Below, piece by piece: positions 1 to 8,691 of a stretch of DNA of 64,000 nt. The DNA lies in NCBI RefSeq assembly GCF_900142365.1, contig NZ_FRAP01000022.1, positions 1 through 64,000 on the forward strand. The letters are read 5' to 3'. The first letter of the stretch is position 1, and every line of letters starts with the position of its first letter. This stretch comes from Pseudonocardia thermophila (lineage in GTDB: Bacteria; Actinomycetota; Actinomycetes; Mycobacteriales; Pseudonocardiaceae). The notes below the pieces were generated by a model that saw only the letters and a program-made list of their open reading frames with translations, ran no database searches and was not told the DNA's origin. A program made the position numbers and the translations under genes.

Positions 1-97
1 AGGTGCCTCAGACACACCCACCTCGCCCGGAGGCCCTCCCCTCGTTCAAGCCGACACGCCGTCGAGCACTGACAACAACGTCCTGAGTCACTACATC
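1..97. other. Left-edge intergenic stretch
   Basis: No gene is visible in this stretch. It only carries the upstream region of the MarR-type gene that follows. Confidence 0.5.
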
Positions 98-103
98 TAG
101 GGT
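98..103 (+). promoter_or_regulatory. Leaderless -10 box of the MarR gene
   Basis: TAGGGT is followed by exactly 7 bases and then ATG at 111. This is the spacing of an actinobacterial leaderless promoter and supports ATG 111 over the in-frame GTG at 102, which overlaps the box. Confidence 0.55.
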
Positions 104-110
104 GCCGTCG

Positions 111-557
111 ATGGATGGCGCACCGGCTCGCCTGCTCGCGCTGGCGACGTACCTCACGACGCGCACGGCGGCGCACGCGCATCGCCTGGTGGGGGAGGCC
201 TTCAGCGCGACCGGGGCACGCGGCTACCACTACCGCGTGCTCTCCGCGCTGGCCGAGTTCGGCCCGCTCAGCCAGGCCGATCTCGGCCGTCGGATCGACG
301 TCGACCGCAGCGACATCGTCACCGCGGTGAACGAGCTGGCAGCAGCCGGGCAGGTGGAGCGAAAGCCGGACCCGGCGGACGGGCGGCGGAACCTCGTGAC
401 GATCACCCCGGCCGGGCGCGAGCAGCTGCTCCGGCTCGACGCGGCGCTCGCGCAGGTGCAGGAACGGTTCCTGGCCCCGCTCGACGACGAGGAGCGCGTG
501 ACCTACCGGGCGCTGCTGGCCAAGCTCCTCGCGCACCACGCCGGACGCGCGACCTGA
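111..557 (+). CDS. MarR family transcriptional regulator
   Basis: A 148-aa winged-helix protein of normal MarR length. The recognition region (about residues 50-95) carries the typical SQADLGRRIDVDRSD helix and the wing with KPDPADGRR, which matches the conserved DxRxxR wing of the family. MarR proteins bind DNA as dimers and usually repress a neighbouring gene until a small ligand binds. The next gene starts 3 bases after the stop, so the two are probably one transcript. ATG 111 was chosen because a leaderless -10 box sits 7 bases upstream. The ligand cannot be predicted. Confidence 0.9.
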   Translation: MDGAPARLLALATYLTTRTAAHAHRLVGEAFSATGARGYHYRVLSALAEFGPLSQADLGRRIDVDRSDIVTAVNELAAAGQVERKPDPADGRRNLVTITPAGREQLLRLDAALAQVQERFLAPLDDEERVTYRALLAKLLAHHAGRAT

Positions 558-560
558 GCG

Positions 561-1076
561 GTGCGCGCTGCGGGACTCGCGCTGGTGGCGGCAGCGGTGA
601 CCACCGCGGCCGGCGTGCTGCTCGGCCCGGCGAACCCGCTGTTCGCGCTGATCGCGAACCTGGTGGCGATGGCGTGGACCGCGACGGTCCTGCACCGGTA
701 CCGGCCGGCCCTGGCCGCGCGCTGGTTCCGCGTCCGGGCCTGGGAGGAGCGGGTGTGGCCGCGGCTGGGCACCGGTCTCCTGTCCACCCCGCTGCGCGCC
801 GTCGGCTGGAACCGGGTGATCGCTGCGCAGCGGCAGTTCGACGGCACGCGGGCCGGGCTGACCGATCTGGCTCGGCACACCCGGGCCTCGGAACTGTCCC
901 ACCTGGTCGTAGCGATCCTGAGTGCGCTCGGTGGGATCGTGGCCGCGGTGTGCGGGAACCTGCGGGCGGCGCTGTGGCTCTGGCTCGCGGCCGTCGTCTT
1001 CCACCTGCATCCGGTGCTGCTGCAGCGGCAGCTGCGCGCCCGGATCACCCGCGTGAGGTCTCTTAAGTCCTACTGA
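561..1076 (+). CDS. CrtO-like membrane acyltransferase family protein
   Basis: A 171-aa integral membrane protein with hydrophobic segments at about residues 1-40 and 110-150. It shares spaced motifs with staphylococcal CrtO (glycosyl-4,4'-diaponeurosporenoate acyltransferase): WFRVRAWE, then TRASELSH, then HPVLLQRQLRARITR near the C-terminus, against WFYVRKWK, TKRAELIH and VPIIIVQRYNRPRLTQ in CrtO. The motif comparison is from memory and was not computed. No carotenoid gene is present nearby, so the substrate is unlikely to be the staphyloxanthin precursor. The gene begins with GTG 3 bases after the MarR gene and is likely co-transcribed with it. Confidence 0.55.
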   Translation: MRAAGLALVAAAVTTAAGVLLGPANPLFALIANLVAMAWTATVLHRYRPALAARWFRVRAWEERVWPRLGTGLLSTPLRAVGWNRVIAAQRQFDGTRAGLTDLARHTRASELSHLVVAILSALGGIVAAVCGNLRAALWLWLAAVVFHLHPVLLQRQLRARITRVRSLKSY

Positions 1077-1134
1077 ACGATTGCTTCATATCTATTCGAT
1101 GGTCTTACAGAATCGTCCTGCTCAGGCTGGCACC

Positions 1135-2046
1135 GTGAGCTTGCGTGATCGCGCCCTCGCCGCGACCGTCGCCGTGCTGTGGGGCTGCAACTTCCTCGCC
1201 ATCCACCAGACCCTGGATCTCTTCCCGCCGCTGCTCCTCGGGGCGCTGCGGTTCGCGGTGATCGCCGTCCCGACGGTGATCCTGGTGCCCCGTCCGCGGG
1301 TGCCGCTGCGCTGGTTGATCGCCTACGGCCTGGGCTTCGGCGTCGTGCAGTTCGGCTTCCTGTTCATCGCCATGGACATCGGCATGCCGCCGGGGCTCGC
1401 ATCGCTGGTGCTGCAGGCGTCGGCGCCGTTCACGGTGCTGCTGGGTGCGCTGCTGCTGCGTGAGCAGGTCGGGCGGCGGCAGGCGGCGGGCATCGCGCTG
1501 GCCGTCGCGGGGCTGGTCGCGATCGCCGTGGCGCGGGCGCAGTCCGCGGCACTGCTGCCGGTGCTGCTCACCGTGCTCGCCGCGCTCGGCTGGGCGCTGG
1601 GCAACCTCACCAGCCGGCTCGCGCTGCGCACCCCCGCAACCAACCCGATGCACCTGCTGCTGTGGATGTCGCTGGTGCCGCCGATCCCGCTCTACGCGCT
1701 CTCGTTCCTCATGGAGGGCCCGGACGCTCTCCCCACCGCGGTCGCGGCGCTGACCGGCCCCGACGCGCTGCCCGGACTGGCCGGGTTCGCCTACCTGGTC
1801 GTCATCGGCACGATCGTCGGGAGCGGCATCTGGAACAGCCTCATGCGGCGTCACCCGGCCGGGGTCGTAGCGCCGTACTCGCTGCTGGTGCCGGTCGTCG
1901 GGATGGGGATGTCGGCGCTGCTGCTGGCTGAGCGACCATCGGTCGTCGAGCTCGCCGCAGCGGTCGTGATCGTCGGCGGGGTGCTGCTCGGAACGCCGCG
2001 CGCGAGACGGCGGGCCCCGGCGGAGGAGGTCCCGACGCGGGCCTGA
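1135..2046 (+). CDS. EamA/DMT family transporter
   Basis: A 303-aa protein with ten predicted membrane spans in two EamA repeats (about residues 5-140 and 150-285), the usual layout of drug/metabolite transporters such as RhaT or YdcZ relatives. It opens with the typical first helix (ATVAVLWGCNFLAIH). GTG 1135 is preferred because CAGGCT lies 6 bases upstream (leaderless spacing) and because an upstream TTG at 1081 would add 18 non-hydrophobic residues. These proteins export small metabolites or amino acids by proton antiport; the substrate is unknown. An unusually AT-rich stretch (about 1076-1115) between this gene and the MarR-linked gene could hold an operator. Confidence 0.85.
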   Translation: MSLRDRALAATVAVLWGCNFLAIHQTLDLFPPLLLGALRFAVIAVPTVILVPRPRVPLRWLIAYGLGFGVVQFGFLFIAMDIGMPPGLASLVLQASAPFTVLLGALLLREQVGRRQAAGIALAVAGLVAIAVARAQSAALLPVLLTVLAALGWALGNLTSRLALRTPATNPMHLLLWMSLVPPIPLYALSFLMEGPDALPTAVAALTGPDALPGLAGFAYLVVIGTIVGSGIWNSLMRRHPAGVVAPYSLLVPVVGMGMSALLLAERPSVVELAAAVVIVGGVLLGTPRARRRAPAEEVPTRA

Positions 2047-2087
2047 CCGCCCGGGCAGCCGCTATGGTGCGCACCACATCCAGTGCC

Positions 2088-2093
2088 TAGTCT
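2088..2093 (+). promoter_or_regulatory. Leaderless -10 box of the GAF regulator
   Basis: TAGTCT is followed by 7 bases and ATG 2101. The spacing supports 2101 as the start rather than GTG 2083. Confidence 0.5.
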
Positions 2094-2100
2094 GGCGGGG

Positions 2101-3381
2101 ATGGACGAGGGAGTCTGCGCGGTTCGCCCCGGTACCGACGTGCGCCGACATGCCCGGATGCTGCAGCGGATCCACGACGCCCTGCTGTCGGGCGACCGCC
2201 CGCCCGGAGATCTCCGCGGACCAGTGGCGCGGTCCTGGGAGCGGGTGCGCGCCCTGGGGGTCGATCCCGACCAGGAAACGCCGCCCGGGCCGGTCGGGCC
2301 GGACGAGGTGGAGCGGCGCCGCGAGACCTCGCCGCTGCAGCCGGTGCTGCCCGAGCTGCGGGCGGCGCTGACCTCGGTCGCCGACGACGCCCGGCACATC
2401 ATGGTCATCACCGACGCCGACGGCGTCCTGCTGTGGCGGGAGGGCTGTGCGCCGGTGCGGCACCGCGCCGATCGGCTCGGGTTCACCGAGGGTGCGGCGT
2501 GGTCGGAGGGCGCGGTCGGGAGCAACGCGATCGGCGTCGCGCTCGCCGAGGACGCACCGGTGCAGATGTTCGGGGCGGAGCACTTCGTCCGCACCCACCA
2601 CGCGTGGACCTGCACGGCCTGCCCCGTCCACGATCCGCGCACCGGCGAGCTGCTCGGCGTCGTCGACGTGAGCGGGCCGGCCGAGACCGTGCACCCCACG
2701 ACCGTCGCGCTGGTCGGCACCGCGGTGAAGCTGGCCGAGGCGAGCCTGTGGCGCCACCACGAGCGCCGGCTGGACGCGCTGCGATCGGTGGCCGCGCCGC
2801 TGCTGTCGCGGCTGTCCGGGCCCGGGCTCGTCGTGGACGACCACGGCTGGGTCGCCGCCGTGACCGGGATGCCGAGCATCGACCGGGTGGCCGTGCCGCG
2901 GGCGGATCGGCCGGTCGCGGTGCACGGCGTGGGTGTGCTGCTGCCCGAGCCGGTGCCGGGCGGCTGGCTGCTGCGCGGGGCCGGGTCGAACGGGTCGTCG
3001 AGCGGGCTGCGGCTCTCGCTCGACCTCGACGGGCGGCCACCGCGCGCGATCGTCGACGGCGCGCAGCGCTGGGTGCATCCGCTCTCCGCGCGGCACGCCG
3101 AGGTGCTCACGCTGCTCGCGTTCGCCGGGCCGCGCGGCATGGACGCCGGTGCGCTGTCCACCGCGCTCTACGGCGACCGGGACCACCTGGTGACCGTGCG
3201 CGCGGAGATGTCGCGGCTGCGCCGCACCCTCGGTGGGCTCCTGCTGGCCCGCCCGTACCGCATCGCCCCGGACGTCGCCGTCGAGCTACCCGATCCGGCT
3301 ACGTCGGCGTTCCTGCGGGCGTCGGCGGCGCCGGGGATCGTCCGGCTGCGGTCGGTGCGGCCGATTTCGGGTTGTGGTTGA
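2101..3381 (+). CDS. GAF-domain transcriptional regulator (AcoR N-terminal type)
   Basis: A 426-aa protein. Residues about 1-80 are the helical lead-in seen in AcoR-like activators (ARSWERVRALGV). A GAF domain follows at about 85-225, with the family signature GAAWSEGAVGSNAIG and the Cys-containing WTCTACPVHD turn. The C-terminus (about 325-400) reads as a winged helix (SARHAEVLTLLAF, VTVRAEMSRLRRTL). There is no sigma-54 AAA domain, so it is the actinobacterial short form rather than a true bacterial enhancer-binding protein. A ligand or redox signal may act on the GAF domain; the target genes are unknown. It is monocistronic. Confidence 0.8.
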   Translation: MDEGVCAVRPGTDVRRHARMLQRIHDALLSGDRPPGDLRGPVARSWERVRALGVDPDQETPPGPVGPDEVERRRETSPLQPVLPELRAALTSVADDARHIMVITDADGVLLWREGCAPVRHRADRLGFTEGAAWSEGAVGSNAIGVALAEDAPVQMFGAEHFVRTHHAWTCTACPVHDPRTGELLGVVDVSGPAETVHPTTVALVGTAVKLAEASLWRHHERRLDALRSVAAPLLSRLSGPGLVVDDHGWVAAVTGMPSIDRVAVPRADRPVAVHGVGVLLPEPVPGGWLLRGAGSNGSSSGLRLSLDLDGRPPRAIVDGAQRWVHPLSARHAEVLTLLAFAGPRGMDAGALSTALYGDRDHLVTVRAEMSRLRRTLGGLLLARPYRIAPDVAVELPDPATSAFLRASAAPGIVRLRSVRPISGCG

Positions 3382-3396
3382 CGCTGCGTCAGCCTC

Positions 3397-3402
3397 TACG
3401 GT
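3397..3402 (+). promoter_or_regulatory. Leaderless -10 box of the metalloprotease gene
   Basis: TACGGT is followed by 7 bases and ATG 3410, consistent with a leaderless transcript. Confidence 0.5.
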
Positions 3403-3409
3403 CGCCGGC

Positions 3410-4288
3410 ATGACGATCGAGGTCCTGGACACCTACGCGGCGATGCGGGAGATCCTCGCCGCTCCGCAGCCCGACCGCCCCGATCTGCTCCGGAAGATGA
3501 TCGAGCCGGCGAAGGGCATGTACCGGTACTTCCCCGGCGAGGTCGATCTGGTGCAGATGCACGCCATGAGCGGCGGCTTCCCGATCGACCGCGACGAGGA
3601 GCACTGCCTGGCCGCGCTGGAGGAGCTGCGCGCCGCCGACGCGTGGGGGCGCATCGCCCGCGCGCTCGACGAGGCGGTGGCGGTGCAGCGGGAGGCGGTG
3701 CCCGAGGTGGTGGTCCCCGATCTCGTCGTGCTGCTCAGCCTCGCCGACCCCGGGGACGAGCACCTCATGGGCCCGGGCCTCGGGATGAGCGCGAACGGCA
3801 GCGTCTCCGGCTACATCTGGATCAACCTGTGGCCGTACCCGGAGAACCTCGAGCGCATCGAGGCCACCGCGGTGCACGAGCTCAACCACAACCTGCGCTA
3901 CACGACCCGCCCGGACTTCTGGAACCCCGCGACGGTGACGGTGGGGGAGCACGTCGTCTCCGAAGGGCTGGCCGACGCGTTCGCCCGCCAGCTCTACGGC
4001 GACGAGCTGGGCCGGGCCCGGATCGGCGTGGCGGCACTCGGTGACGACGCCGCGTTCGCCACGGTGGTGAGCGGGCTGGGGACGACCGGTATGCAGAACT
4101 TCGTGGCGTGGGTGCACGGCGACTCCCACGCCGAGCGGTTCGGCGCCACCCCGGTCGGACTGCCCACCGGCGCCGGCTACGCAGCGGGCAACCGGATCGT
4201 GGACGCCTACCTGGCGGCCACCGGGAAGACCGCGGCGGAGGCGGTGCTGGCCGAGTCGGCGGAGGTGATCCGGGTGGCACTCCAGTAG
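3410..4288 (+). CDS. DUF2268-type putative Zn-dependent protease
   Basis: A 292-aa soluble protein with a gluzincin-type zinc site: HELNH at residues 156-160 and the downstream SEGLAD (about 184-189), whose Glu would be the third ligand. This arrangement is typical of the DUF2268 family of predicted zinc proteases. There is no signal peptide, so it should act in the cytoplasm. The ATG at 3410 is chosen because the residues upstream are Arg/Ser-rich out-of-family sequence and a leaderless -10 box precedes it. The protein substrate is unknown. The stop lies 44 bases before the ketoacyl synthase gene, which has its own promoter. Confidence 0.8.
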   Translation: MTIEVLDTYAAMREILAAPQPDRPDLLRKMIEPAKGMYRYFPGEVDLVQMHAMSGGFPIDRDEEHCLAALEELRAADAWGRIARALDEAVAVQREAVPEVVVPDLVVLLSLADPGDEHLMGPGLGMSANGSVSGYIWINLWPYPENLERIEATAVHELNHNLRYTTRPDFWNPATVTVGEHVVSEGLADAFARQLYGDELGRARIGVAALGDDAAFATVVSGLGTTGMQNFVAWVHGDSHAERFGATPVGLPTGAGYAAGNRIVDAYLAATGKTAAEAVLAESAEVIRVALQ

Positions 4289-4320
4289 ATCTGCCGAGCC
4301 GGTGACCGGGTTCGGCTGTT

Positions 4321-4326
4321 TAGGGT
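4321..4326 (+). promoter_or_regulatory. Leaderless -10 box of the five-gene lipid cluster
   Basis: TAGGGT is followed by 6 bases and ATG 4333. It is the only good promoter seen before the cluster, whose later genes all overlap, so it probably drives the whole operon. Confidence 0.6.
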
Positions 4327-4332
4327 CCGGTC

Positions 4333-5313
4333 ATGGCACGCATCGGCGGGGTGGCGGTCCACCTGCCCGAACGACTCATGACCGGCGTGGAGCTGGAGCA
4401 GAGGATCGGCCCGTACCGGCCGCCGGACGGCATCGTGGCCCGGCTGACCGGCATCACCGCGCGGCACGTGATGGCCGACGACGAGCAGGCGTCGGACCTC
4501 GCGGTCGCGGCGGCGCGCAAGCTGCTGGCCGACACCGGCACCGCGGTGGAGGACGTCGACCTGCTGCTGTTCGCGTCAGCGAGCCAGGACATGGTGGAGC
4601 CGGCGACGGCGCACATCGTGGCCGAGAAGCTGGAGCTGCGCTGCCCGGTGATGGACGTGAAGAACGCCTGCAACAGCGTCCTCAACGGGCTGGAGGTCGC
4701 TGACGCGCTGATCGGCACCGGCCGCTACCGGCGGGTGGTGGTGGCCAGCGGGGAGGCGCCGTCGCGGGCCGTGCGGTGGCAGGTGCCCGATCTCGCAACG
4801 TTCCTGCGCTCGTTCGCGGGCTACACGCTCTCCGACGCCGGTGCGGCTCTGCTCGTCACGGCCGGGGACGGGATCCTGGCCAGCGCGTTCACCGCCGACT
4901 CGCAGCACTGGCGGGCCGGCACGCTCGGCACCGGCGGATCGGCGCATCCCCGCGACGTCGAGCACACGTACTTCGCGATGGACGCCGGGCGGCTGAAGAA
5001 GGCCTTCCTCGGGCTCGGCACCGCTGTGCTCGACCACACCCTCGCCGGGCTCGGCCTGACCTGGGCAGACCTGGCGGTGGTGTGCGTGCACCAGGTGTCG
5101 CGGCCCTACCTCGACGTGTTCGCCGAGCGGGCGGGGGTGCCGCCGGAGAAGCTGGTCGTGACCGTGGGCGAGCACGGCAACATGGCCTCGGCGAGCCTGC
5201 CGGTGCAGCTGGTGACGGCGATCGAGCTGGGCCGGGCCGGCCCCGGGGACCTGGTGGCGCTGGTCGGCCTCGCCGGCGGGGTCTCGCTGGGGATCATGGT
5301 GGTCCGGCTGTGA
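4333..5313 (+). CDS. 3-oxoacyl-ACP synthase III family protein (OleA-like thiolase fold)
   Basis: A 326-aa condensing enzyme with the Cys-His-Asn triad of the KAS III/OleA group: Cys113 in KNACNSVLNG, His253 in CVHQVSRP, and Asn283 in EHGNMASASLP. Members either start fatty acid chains (FabH) or join two acyl-CoAs head to head (OleA). A housekeeping role is unlikely because no acpP, fabF or fabD gene is near. The gene heads a tightly coupled set with a glycosyltransferase, P450, adenylate-forming ligase and reductase, which favours a specialised lipid pathway of OleA type. The stop overlaps the GTG of the next gene (GTGA). Confidence 0.88.
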   Translation: MARIGGVAVHLPERLMTGVELEQRIGPYRPPDGIVARLTGITARHVMADDEQASDLAVAAARKLLADTGTAVEDVDLLLFASASQDMVEPATAHIVAEKLELRCPVMDVKNACNSVLNGLEVADALIGTGRYRRVVVASGEAPSRAVRWQVPDLATFLRSFAGYTLSDAGAALLVTAGDGILASAFTADSQHWRAGTLGTGGSAHPRDVEHTYFAMDAGRLKKAFLGLGTAVLDHTLAGLGLTWADLAVVCVHQVSRPYLDVFAERAGVPPEKLVVTVGEHGNMASASLPVQLVTAIELGRAGPGDLVALVGLAGGVSLGIMVVRL

Positions 5314-6053
5314 GCCTCGCCGTCGTCGTGCCGGCGTTCGACGAGGAGAAGGCGCTGCCCACGACGCTGGCCGCGCTGGACGCGCAGGTCGACCGGGACT
5401 TCCGGCTCGTCGTCGTCGACAACGCCTCGACCGACGCGACGCCGGACGTCGTGCGCGCGTTCGCCGCGGACCGGCCGTGGGTCACGCTGATCCACGAGCC
5501 GCAGCGGGGCACCGGCGCGGCCGCGGACACCGGCATGCGGCACGCGATCGCGGCCGGCGCCACGCTGCTGGCCCGCACCGACGCCGACTGCGTGCCCGCC
5601 CCGGACTGGACGGCGCGGATCCGAGCGGCGTTCGCCGACGGGCTGGAGCTGGTCGCGGGCCGGCTGCTGCCCCGGTCGGACGAGGGACTGGCCGCGTGGC
5701 AGCGCGGGGTTCTGGTGGGCGCGGTCGCGGTTGCGGCGGCGTTCGGACGGATCCGGCCCGGCAACCGGCTACCCGGGGCGCGCGGCCCGTACCTGATGGT
5801 GCCCGGTTGCAACCTGGCGATCACCGCCGACCTGTACCTGCGGTCCGGCGGGTTCCCGCGCACCCGCATCCAGGACCTGCACGAGGATCGAGCCCTGGTC
5901 AACGCCGTCCGGCTGCTCACCGACGCGTACGGCCACCGGCGCGATGTCGTGGTGCGCGGCTCGTCGCGGCGGGTGCAGGCGTGGGGCTTGCGCCGGACGC
6001 TGGCCTGGTACGCCGATCACCGTTACCGGCCCGAGCACGTGGACATCCGGTGA
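5310..6053 (+). CDS. Family 2 glycosyltransferase
   Basis: A 247-aa GT-A fold protein. The N-terminal sheet reads AVVVPAFDEE (about 4-13), followed by VVDNASTDATP (about 35-45) and the metal-binding DAD at 91-93, all hallmarks of GT2 enzymes. A C-terminal ED-type acceptor region (QDLHEDRALV) is present, and the C-terminal part has only one weakly hydrophobic stretch (about 128-145), so it may be peripheral. It would transfer a sugar from a nucleotide donor to a product of the cluster; donor and acceptor are unknown. The GTG start overlaps the preceding stop and its stop overlaps the P450 start, both as GTGA. Confidence 0.85.
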   Translation: MSLAVVVPAFDEEKALPTTLAALDAQVDRDFRLVVVDNASTDATPDVVRAFAADRPWVTLIHEPQRGTGAAADTGMRHAIAAGATLLARTDADCVPAPDWTARIRAAFADGLELVAGRLLPRSDEGLAAWQRGVLVGAVAVAAAFGRIRPGNRLPGARGPYLMVPGCNLAITADLYLRSGGFPRTRIQDLHEDRALVNAVRLLTDAYGHRRDVVVRGSSRRVQAWGLRRTLAWYADHRYRPEHVDIR

Positions 6054-7210
6054 GGCCCGACCCGGAGCTTCGGGTGTGGCTGGGCGCCCACCCGGTCACG
6101 TACCCGCTGGTGCGCGGGATCGCGCGGCTCGGGCCAGTGGTGCGGGTGCCGCGCGTCGGCGTGGTGGTGAGCGACGCGGCGCTGGCCCGGGAGGTGCTGC
6201 TCGACACCGAGCGGTTCACCAAGACCGGGCCGGGGTCCCCGGCGGATCTCTGGACGCCGGTGGTGGGGCCGTCGGTGCTGCTGAACATGGAGGGAAGAGC
6301 GCACGCGCGGTTGCGGCGGACGCTGTCCGGGCTGTTCACGCCGCGGGCGGTGGGTGAGCTGTGCGCGCGGGTCGCGGCGCCGCAGCTCGGCGAGCTGCGG
6401 GCGGAGCTGGCCGCGGGCCGGGCCGTCGACGTGGTGGCGGCGGCGAAGCGGTTGGCCGGCGCGGTGATCGCCGAGCTGGTCGGGCTGGACCCGCTGCGGG
6501 CGGCGGAGGCGTTCGCAGCGGCCTCCGCGATCACCGGCGTGGTGCAGCTCGCCCGGCCGCGGCTCACCGCGCAGCAGGTCGCGCAGGGCCGGGCGGCGCT
6601 CGCGCGGCTGACCGGGCCGGCGGTGACGGCCTACCGGGCCGGTGATCCGGCCACCGTGCCGGGACGGATGCGGGAGCTGGGACTCACCGAGGAGGAGGCC
6701 CTCGGCGCGGTGGCGGCGTTCGCGCTGACCGGCACCGAGACGCTCGTGTCGTACGTGCCGCGGCTGGCCGCGCTCGCGGCCGGGTCGGGCTGGCTGGAGC
6801 GGCTGGCCGCCGATCCGTCGTGGACGGACGCAGTGATCGCGGAAGGCCTTCGGGTGACCGTGCCGTCGCCGGTGATGCTGCGCAGCGTCACCGCGCCCGC
6901 GCGGATCGGCGGGACGGCGGTGCGGCCGGGGGAGCGAGTGGTGATCGCGACCGTGTCCGCGGCGCAGGGCGGCGATCGGCGGTTCGACCCGCAGCGACGG
7001 CCGGCGCAGCAGGTGGCCGGGCTGTGGTTCGGTGCGGGGCCGCACTTCTGCCTCGGCATGCCGCTCGCGCTGGCCGAGATCCGCGCGCTGCTCGACGTGC
7101 TGGTGACGGCGGCCCCGCTGGAGATCGTCCGGCGGCGGGTGGCGCGGCGAGTGCTGATCCCCGGGTACCGGGAGCTGCTGGTGCGGAGGCGCGCGTGCGG
7201 GATGTCGTGA
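6050..7210 (+). CDS. Cytochrome P450
   Basis: A 386-aa P450 with the heme signature FGAGPHFCLG (ligand Cys334), the K-helix ExxR pair (Glu265, Arg268 in EGLR) and the I-helix GTET (Glu230-Thr231) that activates oxygen. It is shorter than the typical 400-420 aa soluble bacterial P450s, with a compact F-G region. No ferredoxin or reductase gene is nearby, so redox partners come from elsewhere in the genome. In this operon it would hydroxylate or otherwise oxidise the acyl product before or after ligase action. The GTG start overlaps the glycosyltransferase stop and the stop overlaps the ligase start. Confidence 0.92.
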   Translation: MRPDPELRVWLGAHPVTYPLVRGIARLGPVVRVPRVGVVVSDAALAREVLLDTERFTKTGPGSPADLWTPVVGPSVLLNMEGRAHARLRRTLSGLFTPRAVGELCARVAAPQLGELRAELAAGRAVDVVAAAKRLAGAVIAELVGLDPLRAAEAFAAASAITGVVQLARPRLTAQQVAQGRAALARLTGPAVTAYRAGDPATVPGRMRELGLTEEEALGAVAAFALTGTETLVSYVPRLAALAAGSGWLERLAADPSWTDAVIAEGLRVTVPSPVMLRSVTAPARIGGTAVRPGERVVIATVSAAQGGDRRFDPQRRPAQQVAGLWFGAGPHFCLGMPLALAEIRALLDVLVTAAPLEIVRRRVARRVLIPGYRELLVRRRACGMS

Positions 7211-8691
7211 CAGCGGTGCTGGAGGCCGGCGCGCGGTGGCCGGTCGAGCCCGCGCTGACGGGGCCGGACGGGCACACGCTCACCCACGCCGAGCTGGCGG
7301 GGCGGATCCGGGCGGTGGCGGCGCGGCTGCGGGTGGCCGGCCTCGCGCCGAGGGAGCGGATGCTGTTCTCGGTGCGGCCGTCCCCGGATGCGGTGGTGCT
7401 GGCGCTGGGCGCGGTGGCGGCGGGGGCCACCGTCGTGTTCGTCGACCCGGGTGCCGGACCGGAGCTGTTCGCGCGCCGCACCGAGCTCGCGGCGCCGGGG
7501 TGGGCGGCGGCCGAGTCGGTGCTGTACGCGGCCGGGCATCCGCCGCTGCGGACGCTGGCGCGCCGGCGTGGCCTGCTGCTGCCCGATTACGGGGCGCTGC
7601 CCGTGCAGCACGTCCGGGCCGGGCGGTGGCTGCCCGGCGTGCCGCGGGGTGCGCTGGCCCTGTCGGAGCTGCAGCGGCCGGGGCCGTCGTTCTCCGTGGC
7701 GGACGCGCCGGACCAGGACGCAGTCGTCGTCTTCACCTCGGGGACGACGGCGGCGCCGCGGGCGGTCGTGCACACCCGCGGCTCGCTCGGCGCGGCGCTG
7801 GAGGTGCTGGCGGCACGGTGCGCGTTGGGCCCGGGCACGCGGGTGCACACCGACCAGTTCCTGCTCGGCCTGCCTGCGCTCGTCGGGGGCGGGCACTGGA
7901 GCCTTCCGCCGCACGGGTTCGCTCCCGGTGCGGCGCCCGAGCAGATCGCGCGGGGCCTGGCCGGGGCCACGCACACGTTCCTCGTGCCGGCCGATCTCGC
8001 CGCGCTGCTCGACACCGGGGCCAGCCCGGCGGGGCTGCAGCAGGTGCTGCTCGGGGCCGCACCGGTGCTGCCGTCGCTGCTGGAGCGGGCGACGGCGGCG
8101 TGGCCGGACGTGGAGTTCCTGGCGGTCTACGGGATGACGGAGATCCTCCCGGTCGCGATCGCGACGGCCGCGGAGAAGCTGGCGCACACCGGCAGCGGCG
8201 ATCTCGTCGGAGCGCCGCTGCCCGGGGTGTCCGCCCGCGTCGGGCCGGGTGGGGAGCTGCTGGTGAGGGGTCCGAACCTGGCCCGCGCGTACCTGGGCGG
8301 ACCGGTGCTGTCCGAGCACGCGACCGGTGATCTCGCCCGGCTGGACGACGGGCGGATCGTGCTGCTCGGCCGCGCCACGGACATGATCATCCGCGGGCGC
8401 GTCAACATCTATCCGGGGCTCTACGAGCCGGCGATCGCGCGGCTGCCGGGGGTGGCGGACGCCGTGCTCGTCGGGGTCCCGGACGAGATCGGGGACGAGC
8501 GGGTGGTGCTGGCGGTGGTGCCGGAGCCAGGCGCGGACGACGTCGTGCCGCGGGTGCGGGAGCGGCTGCCCGAGGTGATGGACGCCGGAGCGCTGCCGGA
8601 CGACATCGTCGTGCTCGACGGGATCCCCACCGTCGGGCGCACCCGCAAACCGGATCGGGCGGAGGTGGCGAGGCGGTGCGCATCGCGGTGA
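7207..8691 (+). CDS. AMP-dependent ligase / OleC-like adenylate-forming enzyme
   Basis: A 494-aa ANL superfamily enzyme. Visible motifs are A3 VVFTSGTTAAPR (about 174-185), A5 YGMTE (308-312), A7 TGD (373-375), A8 GRATDMIIRGRVNIYPG (388-404) and the A10 lysine in GRTRKPDR (Lys481). The A3 segment ends in Arg where most ligases have Lys. Candidate activities are fatty acyl-AMP or acyl-CoA formation, or OleC-type beta-lactone closure from a beta-hydroxy acid; the neighbouring OleA-like and OleD-like genes favour the last. GTG 7207 is chosen since it overlaps the P450 stop as GTGA, the pattern of the other junctions. Its last 16 bases overlap the next gene. Confidence 0.85.
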   Translation: MTAVLEAGARWPVEPALTGPDGHTLTHAELAGRIRAVAARLRVAGLAPRERMLFSVRPSPDAVVLALGAVAAGATVVFVDPGAGPELFARRTELAAPGWAAAESVLYAAGHPPLRTLARRRGLLLPDYGALPVQHVRAGRWLPGVPRGALALSELQRPGPSFSVADAPDQDAVVVFTSGTTAAPRAVVHTRGSLGAALEVLAARCALGPGTRVHTDQFLLGLPALVGGGHWSLPPHGFAPGAAPEQIARGLAGATHTFLVPADLAALLDTGASPAGLQQVLLGAAPVLPSLLERATAAWPDVEFLAVYGMTEILPVAIATAAEKLAHTGSGDLVGAPLPGVSARVGPGGELLVRGPNLARAYLGGPVLSEHATGDLARLDDGRIVLLGRATDMIIRGRVNIYPGLYEPAIARLPGVADAVLVGVPDEIGDERVVLAVVPEPGADDVVPRVRERLPEVMDAGALPDDIVVLDGIPTVGRTRKPDRAEVARRCASR

